From assembly GCA_023213315.1 (NCBI GenBank), contig JAKCPI010016545.1, positions 1 to 64,000 of the forward strand: DNA of 64,000 nt, given 5' to 3'. This stretch comes from Euborellia annulipes (Eukaryota > Arthropoda > Insecta > Dermaptera > Anisolabididae). Position 1 is the stretch's first letter. The number at the start of each line of letters is the position of its first letter. The notes under the pieces were generated by a model, which searched no databases, had not been told where the DNA came from, and was given only the letters and a program-made list of their open reading frames with translations. A program made the translations under genes and the position numbers. Positions 1 to 11,208 of this stretch are shown here, one piece after another.

Positions 1-120
1 TTTGTTTAGGGAATTTTGACAAATTTTTAAATAACTTTTTTTATTTATGTTTGCATGAGGGGGCGCAAGTTAGACACTTGCCACAGGTGCTTCATAGCCT
101 TGTTACGGCACTGTTGGCTA

Positions 121-345
121 TAATTAAATATCGCCATCCTCAATCCATTTTCGAGAGTATGAACAATTTTGTCCCTGGAACTGAATGTATCGAATATAAA
201 AAGCTCTCAGCATTGCTTGGGATATATGTACAAACATTTTATGTATATTAATACCCACCAATTAACAACTCTACATTTGGCTCAATGCATTGGCATTTGA
301 GTGCATACTCTCGAAAATGGACTGAGGATGGCGTTATTAAATTAG
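121..345. repeat. Foldback/MITE with about 35-bp inverted arms
   Basis: The left arm near 129-161 (CGCCATCCTCAATCC...) is the reverse complement of the right arm near 303-336 (...GGACTGAGGATGGCG), with one or two mismatches. The arms flank about 140 bp of non-coding sequence. No transposase is present, so this is a non-autonomous palindromic element of unassigned superfamily. Confidence 0.7.
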
Positions 346-511
346 AGCGGAAACTGTCCCCACTACTCTACTCTTGAGTTTCAGTTCGTAGCGGCTTACT
401 TCCTGGCTGTGTCCTGTGCGACTATTGTTGAAATACAACAGCCACTTCACAAATTGTCAAAATAGTCAATATTTTATTTATTGAAGCTTAATGAGTGATG
501 CCGAGAGAATT

Positions 512-678
512 ATGGACTGAAACTCCTCAAACTACGCTGATTTTCCGGCAAGGTTGTAGGAAGGGAAAAATAAAAAAAAATAAAATTTTTTCCCTTCCTA
601 CACCCTAAAAATTTTTATTTTTTGTTTTTCCCTTCCTACACCACAAAATCAGCGTAGTTTGAAGAGTTTCGGTCCAAT
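512..678. repeat. Palindromic MITE
   Basis: Inverted arms of about 55 bp: GGACTGAAACTCCTCAAAC on the left is matched by GTTTGAAGAGTTTCGGTCC on the right. TAGGAAGGGAAAA and TTTTCCCTTCC inner arms follow. The core is an A/T homopolymer. TA dinucleotides lie at both edges, compatible with a TA target duplication. No coding potential. Confidence 0.75.
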
Positions 679-1896
679 ATTTTATTTATTTCTTTGCCAA
701 TCATTTAGAGTAGTCAGTCCGTTAGGGGATAAAGGGGGTAATTACCCCCCCCCCTGAGATCTGAGAAAAATATTTTTTTTTTTTTGGGAAAATTTTATTT
801 TTAATATAAAATATTAAACTTAAAAAATTGATTTGTATATATATTCTGGTAAACAAGTACAGAATGCACCTTTAAATTACCGAAAATAAGAAAAGCTGTG
901 TCCTGTGCGACTAGTCACACCAGATTACCCTCGTTTATTTTTATTTAATAATTTAAAAAAAAACTCTTTTAATTTGCTTAAATTTTTTTATTATTTTTTG
1001 AACTTTTATTATATTTAGTTTTTTTTGGAAACTAACTTCCTGGAATTTTTTTAATTTTGAATCAGTCAACAATAGAACTGCTGTCTTTGTGTGTGTATGC
1101 ATGAGAGACACGCATCTGTGCGGTGTTGCCATATCTCTGTAAAATAAATTACTAGTGTTAAAAAATAGAAAATTTCCTTTACTATTTGAATTTAACTAAT
1201 GTAATATTCATTTTTCCCCATATATATATTTCAATTAGAAATATAAAGTGTGTTTAATTAGAAAAACTTCCGCTACCTTCCTGGATTGGCTTTATCTTCC
1301 TTCCAACATTCACCTGGTCAGATCCTCTGCTTCCATTTCAACATTACAGGTACTTTCATCTTTCAAATAATCCTTGAACATGTATGTTAATTACTCAACG
1401 TGGGGAGGGGAGTACTGACTAATTAATATGCAAATGCACACAATCAGTCACATTATTTAGTTCTAGTTTTTTTATCACCACACAATGACCTTACACGAAT
1501 TAAAAAAAAAAAACAAAAATAAAATTTTTTATAATTTATTTAGATACCGGTACCTATGAATTTAACAATCTTAGGTTATTTATATACAAATTAATAATAA
1601 TATTAATTCTCCTATGTTTTATTATAAATTGGAAAACCTACAATAAAAAAAACAATATTAATAAAAAGTAAAAATGGAAAGAATTTCTCAAAATTTAAGT
1701 TTATTTATTTTTGAATGGAAAAAATAATCTCTGCTTTGGCTGTAATAAACGGGCAATTTTTATTATACAATGTATGATAATACTAACTGTATCAATCAAA
1801 AGTATCCATCTAACAGTTAACTCTAAAACAGAACTCTAGCCAATGACTTTTGACTGATACAAATAGTATTATAGCAAATCCAGGCTCTTTCTCCTG
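679..1896. other. Gene-free AT-rich interval
   Basis: Homopolymer A and T runs, with no ORF of recognisable content. A fragment near 895-920 (GTCCTGTGCGACTAGTCACACC) resembles the GTGTGACTGGTCGCAC core of the interspersed family found near 5990, 26360, 31755 and 46972. A short GC-richer stretch at 1265-1350 ends in a donor-like ACAG/GTAC, but no matching exon was found. Confidence 0.5.
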
Positions 1897-2033
1897 AGAT
1901 TATTTCATTGTTTTATACAGATGATAGAAATCTTTATTACATTTAAATCACAAAAGTTTCCATCAAAAATGTTTTATATTAAAAAAAAAAAAAAACAACG
2001 AAATAATCACATGAGAAAACACATGAGTCTGCT
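1897..2033. repeat. Degenerate copy of the TACAGTGAGGG MITE family
   Basis: The interior matches the better copies at 12107, 34444 and 41179 in order: GATTATTTCATTGTTTT, AAATCTTTATT, AAAGTTTCCATCAAAAA, an A-run, then GAAATAATCACATG. The terminal TACAGTGAGGG repeats are lost. This is probably the oldest copy of the family in the window. Confidence 0.65.
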
Positions 2034-3290
2034 TAATTTTCGCTCATTGCATTACTATTTAATCGACGTTCCGGATTACAAATAGGCCCTATTTTCTTAT
2101 TTACGACTATTGACTAACAAATATTTAGCTATGAAAAGGATATTTTATTTATTAACGTTTCAATATTTCTGAAGAATCTTTTTGTTCCGAAATATCTTAA
2201 ATCTGAAATTCTTAAGCGAATTTCACATGCTTTCTATATATGAATTAAATAATTAAACTTTAAAAAAAAATTTAATTATAATAGCTAATGATAAATTAAC
2301 AAGTATTTGTAAAAAAAGACCATGGCAACAAGGGAAGTTAGGAATATTCAAATATAAAATCGTTAAATTGAAAATGCAGAAGGCCATTTTCATAAAAGAA
2401 TGGAAAGGACACAACAGGTTCCCTTGTGCTTAGAAACGGATGATTTCCAATCGAATTATTTTTTTATTGGATTATTATCAAAAAAATCAGATAAAAGCCA
2501 ACGCCTATATAACGGTAAAAGATATCCTCTCATATCTTTAAATTAAGTATTAATTTTAAAAGTTGTTTATAAAATCCCCATTCTTATCTTCTTTTTCTTT
2601 TTGAAAAAACTAAGATCAATTATTTATTTTACCTTATAAGGTGGACATCAGGCATTCCTGTTTTTTGGATTTAGTGCCTGGGAGAATAAAATACCATCGT
2701 AATACATTTCTGATTGTACAAGAAAATGTCGTGACATTGAAAATTAAATAATTTAAACATCAATATAATAAATATCAATGTATTTTTTAATATTTGGATG
2801 CCGAGAGTGTTTTCCCCTAGGCATTGGTGAGAGATCTAGATCGAGGTTATTGTTCTTGGCCTTGCTTTACTTGGAATGTTGTCCTGAAGGACGCATTGCT
2901 AAGCAAAATCGTCCTCGCTAAGGACCTTCTTCTTTGTCTACCTCGGTGGGCTTGAATAATCTTTAGCAATTTGTAAATAGTTTCGTAAAGAGATATCTCA
3001 ATGGATAATACCTTAATTAAAAATAATTTATAACAAAAAAAAAAAAAACTAATTTATTTCGGTTTGGTAATATGAATAATGTAATGGGAAAATAATCCAT
3101 TTCATACTTCAACTTGACCCTAATTTATTATATACTTATATACGATCTGTAAAGATGCATAGATTCAGGAAATTTTTACAACTACAGTCTGAAGTGCAAT
3201 TATGTAATAAAATAAATTTTTAAATAATAATTTGCCACTGACTTGTTCTATATAAATTTTAATATAAACATTGTTACAATAATTTGTTAT
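2034..3290. other. Gene-free AT-rich interval with one GC-richer island
   Basis: No coding region, RNA gene or complete transposon is supported. The island at about 2805-2965 has ordinary base composition but stop codons in every frame. It may be an old transposon fragment or untranslated exon. Confidence 0.45.
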
Positions 3291-3431
3291 ATAGGAATGT
3301 ATGGGCAAAAGGGAAGTTAATTAATTAATTAATTTCCACTTGTAAATGCGGTTATTAAAATAAAACACTTGCACTTTTTCTTTTCTGAGTTTGTGCTTCG
3401 CCACGTCACTTTTGCCCATACATTCCTATAC
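3291..3431. repeat. 141-bp MITE with 22-bp perfect TIRs
   Basis: TATAGGAATGTATGGGCAAA at the left end is exactly matched in reverse complement at the right end (TTTGCCCATACATTCCTATA). TA lies at both ends, as for Tc1/mariner-type insertion. The interior is non-coding. Confidence 0.85.
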
Positions 3432-3439
3432 AAACAATA

Positions 3440-3482
3440 CTTTCTCTCTATATATATTTCATATATAGGGTAAGAGAAAGTA
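3440..3482. repeat. Hairpin end of a recurrent repeat (CTTTCTCT...AGAGAAAG)
   Basis: ACTTTCTCT, then TATATAT and ATATAT, then GTAAGAGAAAGT forms a stem-loop. The same hairpin is found near 6312-6361, 15082-15125, 26236-26295, 33054-33080, 33250-33295 and 47620-47660. In several copies it abuts a shared body containing GACATCGAATTTTTGACATG. It appears to be one terminus of a medium-size interspersed family. Confidence 0.7.
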
Positions 3483-3542
3483 AAAGTGATTGTTACAGTG
3501 TCCGGTTCCAGCCCTCACAGCAGTCACCCTGTATATATATAT

Positions 3543-4773
3543 ATATATGGGTGATTCTACGCTATTTGAATTTTATTGGTCAGTGGAAAAAATATATGTT
3601 AAAATAATTATATTATTGATACTGTATTCTTAAATAATAAAGAATATCGTGTTTTATTGGGGCCATTTAGTCAATTCACGATAACTGTTTCATTTTAGGA
3701 ATTAATAGTTGAAAATAGTCATAAATGTATAGTATTCTGGGTGTCCCATTTCTAGTTTTTTTACTAGTTTTGTTCGACGCTCATTTATTTATTAACTTGA
3801 CATAATATTTTTTACCATAATTATAAACATAAATAAACCCCAAAACATAATTAATGAAAATAGATTATAAAAGTATTTGTTATTATAAAAAAAAATACTT
3901 GTTTTCACGTGACCTAAAAATGATGTCATCTATTCAGGAAAAATTAAAAGATAAAAATTTATCATAAAAACTGCCAAAGGATAACAATGGCCATGAATAA
4001 CAGGCGTAGTACAGTCTGAAGTAAGAAGCAAGCTAACGGCGTTGAGCATAATTCAAATAATATAGCTTTAGTTATTGTTGGATTGTCATAAAGTGTGTTT
4101 GGGCCAGTCGATGCAATATTTCTTCTGGTAAATAAATCTCTTTATATTTTATCGTTACCTAACTCTACATTTGTACAATGCAATGTTTATTGCATGTAAA
4201 TGTCATGAATTACGTCGAAACTTTGGCAAGAAGGACGCGTATTGTTTTTTTTAACGTAATGTGTGGTTTTGTCACTAGTTTGGCGTCATTATTCAGGCAA
4301 ATTCAAGGGTTCGCATCCCGTCTAATGCGACAAAAATTTATTTCAATTGGATTTAGCTATCAATCCAATTGAAATAAATAGATACGGGATCTAAATGGCC
4401 ATCGATGCCAAAAAATGGAATAAAAAAAAACTCTGTCAGGGAAAATACCCGCCCACGGGTAGGGACGAAATTTTGTTTCCTTAATATCTTATAGCTATAA
4501 TATGTATGTTTTTTTAATATTAATTCAGCTATCATTACAAATAGTTAATTGTCTGTCCATTCCCTAGCTTAATTTTCACAATTCTGCCAATAGTGTCATT
4601 CTTCAGGTAACATATTTCTTCTGGTGCTAATAAAACTCAAAAAAATTAAAATATCTTCTGGCCTTTATCATTACAGATACGAAAATAATGTCAACTAAGG
4701 AAATCAAGAATATTAAATTGAACAGAGTATATTTGGTTTCTGGACACAAAAAATTCAAATAGCGTAGAATCAC

Positions 4774-4780
<7 letters not shown>
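3543..4780. mobile_element. 1.2-kb non-autonomous element with TIRs
   Basis: ATGGGTGATTCTACGCTATT near 3547 is repeated in reverse complement near 4755-4777 (AATAGCGTAGAATCACCCAT), and similarity extends to about 35 bp. Both ends lie in TA microsatellites, so the TSD cannot be defined. The interior has no transposase. At 4300-4390 it holds a tRNA-box-B-like sequence (GGGTTCGCATCCCG) and an inverted ATTTATTTCAATTGGATT, related to minus-strand sequence at 33870-33965. Confidence 0.6.

Positions 4781-4815
<35 letters not shown>
4774..4815. repeat. (TA)n microsatellite
   Basis: About 20 uninterrupted TA units adjoin the right TIR of the upstream element. Similar tracts occur at 6706-6734, 11808-11824, 13331-13352, 13436-13486, 14203-14224, 19084-19102, 35768-35802, 53010-53030 and 59695-59711. 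Confidence 0.9.
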
Positions 4816-4818
<3 letters not shown>

Positions 4819-4893
4819 CTGGAAGGTTTCCGCGACTGGATGTATGCGAAGATAAGTTTTCTAGGGTTGAGTCGCGTGTGATGTTGAGATTTA

Positions 4894-4933
4894 CTCGACG
4901 TTTCTGCTCTCCTTTTGGAGCCATTTTCAAGAG
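4894..4933 (-). ncRNA. Degenerate hammerhead-like motif
   Basis: On the minus strand CTC is followed by a changed core (TTGAAAA instead of CTGANGA), a hairpin TGGCTCC/GGAG, and TTCGACG-type residues ending in GAG; here the GAAACG box is altered to GAAACG with an upstream A (plus strand CGTTTCTGC). The stem I trinucleotides CTC and GAG pair. The related copy at 20159-20198 is better preserved. Core changes make activity unlikely. Confidence 0.35.
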
Positions 4934-4934
4934 T

Positions 4935-5300
4935 ATGGGATTAGGGGGGAATTATTGGGGTGGTTTGTTTACGGGGTCGCAGTCTTGCTGTTCCCCAGGT
5001 CAATTTGGTGGATGCCTCAGAGGCTTGATTTGATCTCTGAGAGCAGGAGGAAGGTTGAGTGTGTGTAATTGCGTTTGTGTTCGGTTTAGGTTGACTACCG
5101 GGCCTCAATCTGCCTCCCCAAGTCGATGTGTTATTGGTTTGGTTAGTGGATGTGATAGGGGCTTGGGTTTGTTTCTGAGATTTAGATTGTGTGTGATCGT
5201 GTCTGTGTTTAATTTAGGTTGACTTTGGGGCCTCAATCTGCCTACTCCCCCAGTCAATGTATTGCTGGATGTTTCCGAGGCTTGTGTTTGCTTTGAGATG
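4935..5300. repeat. Diverged minisatellite, about three units
   Basis: The phrase GGCCTCAATCTGCCT followed by CCCC and AGTC recurs near 5101 and 5230, with a related unit near 4985-5010. The intervening TTTGTTTCTGAGA and GTGTGTAATTGCGTTTGTG phrases also repeat. The same array follows the hammerhead-like motif at 20210-20445, so motif and array are parts of one interspersed family. ORFs here are repeat-derived. Confidence 0.65.
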
Positions 5301-5959
5301 TGTTGGGTTGTGTGGTGACGGTTTGCGTGTTGATGGTTGATGGTAGAAAATATTTTATTTTGGAACTTTTCGGATTTTCGGCGAGTTTTTACTTTCGGCG
5401 AGTTATACCGCCCGCATAATAATTTTGTATATTTTACATATAATATTATATGGTATTCGAATGGGGGGGGGGGGGGCGTTAAAAGGGTATTGTGCCCCGG
5501 GCGCAAGTTAAGCTCACTACGCTACTGGATCGGAAACAGAAAGTGGCTGACAACAATGGCCATTTCTTCCAGTTGAGTCGGGCGTTCCGCAGTGTTCGGC
5601 GCTGGAGATCTTTTATTTTCAATATACCAGTATATTCATACTGTAACTAAATAACTTTGTAATTTCAAATATCATTTATTTGCCGACGACCTGCAATCTA
5701 TTGCTTTTATGACGATCTTGGACCGGCCGTCGAGAGGCTGAATGAAAAAATATCATCATACTTATATATAAAGCCCTTAAACCGGTGTCCGATGTGTGAA
5801 CCCACCAATCAGGCCTCAAGGATGCCTCAGGGATAGCGCTGATTGGCGAAATTCAGAGAGGGCGGAGTCGGAGAGGAAATTAAAATTTTTAACTACTAAA
5901 GCGTACGAAACGCCGCCGCCAGGGCCAAGCCGATACGCCACTATCAACTTGTAGATATA
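5301..5959. other. No gene seen; G-tract and fragment ends
   Basis: A 13-base G run lies at 5463-5477, followed by GCCCCGGGCGCAAGTTAAGC and CACTACGCTACTG. These resemble decayed hAT-type termini such as those at 13590-13631. The interval 5760-5950 is GC-richer but has stops in every frame. Confidence 0.4.
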
Positions 5960-6365
5960 TAATTGAGATCATCGTCAGTCAAAAAATCTAGTGTGACCGG
6001 GGCACAGCACACAACTTTCTCTTACCCTTCGGCAAGAGAAAGTTGTGCACCGTGCTGGCCACATCAGATTTTTTGTGTCGAGATATACGGTATTTAGTTT
6101 TCCATAGCACCTTAGTTTCAAACATGGCCACTTGCATTTCATAAGTAAAAAGTAAAAAGGAGGGTGTCTAACTTAAATATAAAATTTCAACCTCCTAGCC
6201 ATTTCCTTCATGGTTAAAAATGTCCACACAGACACAGACCAATTTGCGAGACCCACTTTTTTGGCCTCAAAACCATCAAAATCTCGACATCGAATTTTTG
6301 ACATGATTGCAATACTTTATCTCTCTTATATATTTCATATATATAGGGTAGGAGAAAGTAAAAAT
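5960..6365. repeat. Copy of the 'GTGACTGG/ACATCGAATTTTTGACATG' repeat family
   Basis: At 6012-6056 a strong hairpin pairs ACAACTTTCTCTT with AAGAGAAAGTTGT around an ACCCTTCGGC loop. Downstream come the family phrases TAAATATAAAATTTCAACCT, GACACAGACCAATTTGCG and ATCAAAATCTCGACATCG, then the terminal CTCTTATATATTTCATATAT hairpin. Related copies lie at 26236-26400, 31745-32300 and 46970-47665. Confidence 0.7.
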
Positions 6366-6837
6366 CTGGTGTGACTGGCCCAGGGGTTCTAGGATTTTGG
6401 CTCCCCGATGCAGAACAGTAATTGACGCCTTACAACCAGGGAAGTATATAGAAATTTTTTTCGGGGGCCTGAACTTTTTTTTAAAGAAACAAAATTTTTG
6501 CCACCTACAAAAATTCTTTTGTGTAAATTCTGGCGAAAGCTAGCAAGAGGGTCCAGGGGCGCAGCCACATATTACCGTATATATATAATTTAGGATGGTC
6601 TTATCCTCTGAAATAATTCTTTTTTTAAATATTGTTTTTCATATTTTAGCACTAGACGAAATAAATAGTATCAATAGTACCAAAATTGCCAATTTTAAAC
6701 TTTCACTAATATATATATATATATATATATATATTTCTATATAACTGGTATATGAAAAATGTGATAATTTTAACTGAGTAGGCCTAATTTCTCAACTTAG
6801 AGTTTATATAAAGATGAATTTTTTTGAAAATTCAACT

Positions 6838-7020
6838 TATTATTAAGCTAAATATTTGCGACCGGAAGAAATAGGACAGGCCGGCCCGTCGTACCGCCTG
6901 ATGCCTGTTTAAAAGAGGAAGGAAGAGACAGACATACAAAGAGCTGAAGGACTGCCTGTCACAGCTCGGGCACCTCGTGGTCGCCATCCAGGTACCCACA
7001 AGATGTGGGACTCTGAGCAA
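6838..7020. repeat. Dispersed repeat fragment (related to 9118-9262)
   Basis: GCGACCGGAAGAA and CTCGGGCACCTCGTGGTCGC correspond to GCGACCGAGAAAAGAA and CTCGGGTACGTCC...CGTGGTCACC at 9122-9230, in the same order. The GC content is higher than the surroundings. No protein similarity recognised; both copies are disrupted by stops. Confidence 0.5.
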
Positions 7021-7163
7021 AGAAATTATAGTATAGTCGGGCTAAAAATATTTCTTGACAATATTGTGACTTTTCAATAAGCTTCCTAAAATGTGTATAA
7101 GTTAAGGAGAAAAAAACGCTATATTTTCAGCAATTGTTTTTAATTCGTTAGCAAGGCAATATT

Positions 7164-7206
7164 TCCAGATATTTCGGAGACCTATCGGCACTCCTTCCTC
7201 AGTGGA
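7164..7206 (-). ncRNA. Candidate type I hammerhead ribozyme motif
   Basis: Read on the minus strand from 7206: UCCA, then core CUGAGGA (fits CUGANGA), one A, stem II GGAG/CUCC with an 11-nt loop, GAAA, a two-base-pair stem III (AU/AU), U-C at the expected cleavage position, then UGGA, which pairs with the first UCCA. All core elements are in order. Short stem III is known for the hammerheads of Penelope-like elements. A diverged relative lies near 12900-12970. Activity is inferred, not shown. Confidence 0.5.
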
Positions 7207-7215
7207 TTTCACCTC

Positions 7216-9117
7216 AAATTCACCACCTTACGGCCCTTATAATTAAAACGCTTGGAAGCGACATGTTGTTTGACCAGCAATTATTAATCATTTTGATAAT
7301 AAGTTATCTATAAATATAAACTTTAATCGAATCAACATTTTAATTTTTTTCGTTGAAGGATACAAATATATAGGCCTTTAGGCCTTTTGCGATTACCAGC
7401 TGTATTCATTTACTTAAATGTTAAAAATGTTACAAAACAATGCATATTCTCTTTATTAAAATTTTCCAAATGTATAAAATTCATGACATCAATGATTATT
7501 GTAATATTTATATAAATTCTAAAACGAGTTAAGATAAAAAAGCTTTTTAAAATAAATGTTTTAAAAAGTAGGCTATTTTATCTATATCTTAATAAAATAT
7601 AGATTTTTATTTTCAAAAAGTTATTCAAAAATGACAAAAAAATTTTGTGAGAACTGACATTTGTTAATAGAATAATTAAAAAGTCAAACTTTTACAAATT
7701 ATTAAATATCTCTAAATAATAAGATAATAATAAAATAAAAACCATTATTAAACTTGTAGGCCTAAATTTCTTTTTATTTTTACAAATGTCAGTTCTCACA
7801 AAATTTTAATTATTCAAATTTTAAAGTAGCCTAAATAATAAGTGGCCTAAGTTAAATATTATATTATTAAACAAAAGAAATGTATATAAAAATTAAATTT
7901 AGGCTAATATTTAATCAATAATTATGCATCTTAAGTTTTTAAAGTTCATGTAGGCCTATTAAAAAAAAAAAGAAAAATTCAGACAGCCCTAATATATATT
8001 ATAATATATTTAAGCAAAAATTAAATTTTAAACATTATTTAACTTATTTTAATTGATTTTTCTATGAATATTTATTAAAAAAATTAATTCTTGTGTCATT
8101 TTGATAAATGATAACCTATAATTAGTAATTCATTTCTAATCTGTCAGGAGAGAGGAGAGGGAAGGATATTTTAAAATCATTTTATTAATTTTTAAATAAT
8201 CCGATTTATTGCACTTTCTTAACCGAAGTTAAGAAAAAATTCACCTATCCCTTAGGATGAGGCTCGGACGACCAAATCTTATTTTGTTGTCTTTTTTAAT
8301 TTTCCAGTTCCTTTCTGATTTTTCTCCTCGCTCTTGTGGCTTATATAGGCTCTGAAACTACCCTCCCTCTTTCCCCACTTTTCAATCAACTACATACAAA
8401 GTCAAATTTGTCAAATCATGTTTATAATATTAAAAAAATATTTATAAATTAATTTCTAATTATAAATATTTAAATAATATAAAATTTATATTTATTGCAT
8501 AAAATACCTATATAAATAAATATTATGAGAATATATAATCAAAAAATGACCGGGAAATTTTAAAATATTTATAAAAATATGTCAAAATGTATTTTTAAAC
8601 AAATTGTATTATAATTGTTAAAAAAAAAATAAAAAGAATGAAGGTCTTAGTTTCGAATTAAATTGTTTTGCATTTTTCATTTAATTATAATATATAATTG
8701 CTATAATAGAAACCCTTCAGTTATTTGTGGTCCCAGGGTATTGTTAAGGACAACAGGACGATTAACCACTGAATATTATTATTATAATTATGCTATAATA
8801 TTATATAGCATTATTAATAAATAGTATAATATTAAAAAAAAAAAAAAAAATAGTAAAAAATTTAATCTCTTTTCTTTGGTGACATTTGCCTTTAGTTTAA
8901 TCAATTCTGATATATTTTATGAATAATTTAAAATCTCAAAGTTCAACTAATTATTAATTATTTAAAATATTAAATATTATAATATAAGATAAAAAGAATT
9001 ATTAGGCTAATTTTGCCAATTAATTTTTATTTTGACAAATGTCAAACTCTCTTCAAGATATTTTCACAATATTTTAATCAGACAATTTGAAAGTAAATAT
9101 TATTTAAAAAATATATC
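7216..9117. other. AT-rich interval without genes
   Basis: Long A/T runs and partial inverted repeats (for example TTTGTGAGAACTGACATTTG near 7645 against CAAATGTCAGTTCTCACAAA near 7784). Scattered TAGGCCTA words occur. A GC-richer patch at 8240-8395 has no open frame. No RNA gene or coding exon supported. Confidence 0.45.
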
Positions 9118-9428
9118 AGATGCGACCGAGAAAAGAAGCAAGCTGATCCGTCACGTGGTGATTGATGAAGGGAAAGGAAGGGTTGGGAGGAATAAAAGAG
9201 CTCGGGTACGTCCATATCGTGGTCACCATTCACGTACTCACAATGAGATATTTTGGAATTATGTATAATAGGGTCCGCGACAGACTTAAACTGAGAAAAT
9301 TTATCTTCATATATATATAGGCCTATATTGAAAATTCTAAATCCAAAATGAGAATAATTAAATGAAAAGTTAGAAAAAGCAGAGCCTGTTTTTTTTTCCT
9401 GTTTTATATATGAACCCTGTTATGCAAT

Positions 9429-9640
9429 AGTGTGTCAAGCGCCAAAAAAAATTAAAAATTTAGTTAAGCACGGAATATTGTTTCAAATGCTTTAATTAAT
9501 AGTATTTTTTATGAAATATGTCCTAAAAAAATTTTTATTTAATGTTACTTGTTCAATTGACAAAAAAAAAAATTATATATAATCCAATGAAAACAAAAAA
9601 CTTTAATGTCAAAACTCGGTAGCTGGCGCTTGACACACTA
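9429..9640. repeat. MITE with TAGTGTGTCAAGCGCCA termini
   Basis: The 17-bp left end TAGTGTGTCAAGCGCCA is perfectly inverted at the right end (TGGCGCTTGACACACTA). TA at the extremities fits a TA-duplicating insertion. The interior is AT-rich and non-coding. Confidence 0.8.
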
Positions 9641-9994
9641 ATGCGTATCAGGGTCCATATATGTATAAGTTTATTTTCATTTGCTGGTTACATCTGTTTT
9701 ATTTGATTAAAGGAATTTTATTAGACAGACTGGGTAAAATCATTTTGTTATTTGATTGTTGATTTATTGAATATTTTATAAAAGCAGAAAAAATGTTAAT
9801 AAACTAAAATTGTTTGAATTCCATTCGAATGATTATACTAGTCTAAAAAATATTAAAAAAAAAGAAAGAATAAAATTCTTTTATCTAATCTAATATATAT
9901 GTATTATTGTTCGACTGACATAAATAATAGAGTTCATCTAAATAATTAAGATTTCGAGGTCAGAATTACTTTTTTTTTTTATAATTTTATTCTT
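9641..9994. other. AT-rich interval, nothing recognised
   Basis: No ORF, RNA gene or element boundary is visible. Confidence 0.4.
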
Positions 9995-10254
9995 CATCTC
10001 TCCAAGGGCGGTCCCAGAGGGGGGTCAAGGGGGTCGTGACCCCCCCAAAATCTTTTCTTTTTTTTTTTTAACACACTTTTTTCCCATTCACACAATCTTT
10101 TCGGCAACTAGGCCATTTAAGACTTAAACGATACTTATATTTGATTAATATATATATTAATATATATTTATTGGGGTCCAGGCCCATTTATTTATACTAT
10201 AAAAAAAAAAAAAAACAGTCCCCACCCCCCAAAATGTAAGGGGGCCCTTGATGT

Positions 10255-11208
10255 CAATTAGATATGAAAAATTCTATCAAATTTTATTAAAACTAAGCGA
10301 AATTCTTCAAAGAGAGTATTTTTCCCAATTTATTAATGTTAATAATATAATAAATAATCTGGTCTGGGCTTCGAATGAGGTAGAAATTTTATATAATCAA
10401 AAAATAGCAAATGACAATTAGATATGAAAAATTTTATCAAATTTTATTAAAACCAAGCGAAATTCGTCAAAGAGAGTATTTTTCCCAATTAATAAACGTT
10501 AATAATATATTAAATAATCTGGTCTTAAGTTTGAAAGAGGTAGAAATTTTATATAATCCAAAAATAGCAAATGACATTTAGATATGAAAAATTTTATCAA
10601 ATTTTTTTAAAACCTAGTGAATTTATTCAAAGAGAGTATTTTTCCCAAATTATAAATGTTAATAATATATTAAATAATCTGGTCTTGGGTTCGAAAGAGG
10701 TAGAAATTTTATAAAATCAAAGAATAGCAAATGACATTTAGGATATGAAAAATTTTATCAAATTTTATCAATAGCAAACGAAATTCGTCAAAGAGAGTAT
10801 TTTTCCCAATTAATAAACGTTAATAATATATTAAATAATCTGGTCTTAAGTTTAAAAGAGGTAGAAATTTTATATAATCCAAAAATAGCAAATGACATTT
10901 AGATATGAAAAATTTTATCAAATTTTATTAAAACCAAGCACCGAGACCACAGCCACTGGTCACATTTGCAATTTGTGAATCAGTGCGTACGGATCTCGGA
11001 GAATAAGAAGTCAGATTTATGCCTCGATTAAAAATAATTTTTTTCTCGGGTTCCTATATCTGAAACACTTACTTTGCCATTGGCCAAATGGTTTTTCCGA
11101 CGGCCATTTAATTAAGTTAAAAAAAAAAAAAAAAAAATTAAAACCAAGCGAAATTCGTGAAAGAGAGTATTTTTCCCAATTAATAAACGTTAATAATATA
11201 TTAAATAA
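10255..11208. repeat. 160-bp tandem satellite, about 4.7 units
   Basis: The phrase GATATGAAAAATT begins units at 10261, 10421, 10581, 10742 and 10902, a spacing of 160-161 bp. Units share AAAGAGAGTATTTTTCCCAA and AATAATATATTAAATAATCT. The fifth unit is interrupted at 10940-11136 by a poly(A)-tailed insertion and resumes afterwards. The array lies wholly between the two MITE copies. Confidence 0.9.
10940..11136 (+). mobile_element. Short retroposed insertion with poly(A) tail
   Basis: A 13-bp target duplication ATTAAAACCAAGC flanks the insert (10927-10939 and 11137-11149), and the insert ends in an A tract of about 18. These are marks of LINE-mediated retroposition of an RNA. The roughly 180-bp body has higher GC content, no tRNA boxes A/B that I can identify, and no long ORF. 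It may be a retrocopy of a cellular RNA or a SINE of unknown origin. Confidence 0.75.

Noticed and set aside
5105..5576. Overlapping ORFs on both strands near 5.1-5.6 kb
   Set aside because: They follow the minisatellite and a G run; the translation mirrors repeat units, with no protein family likeness.
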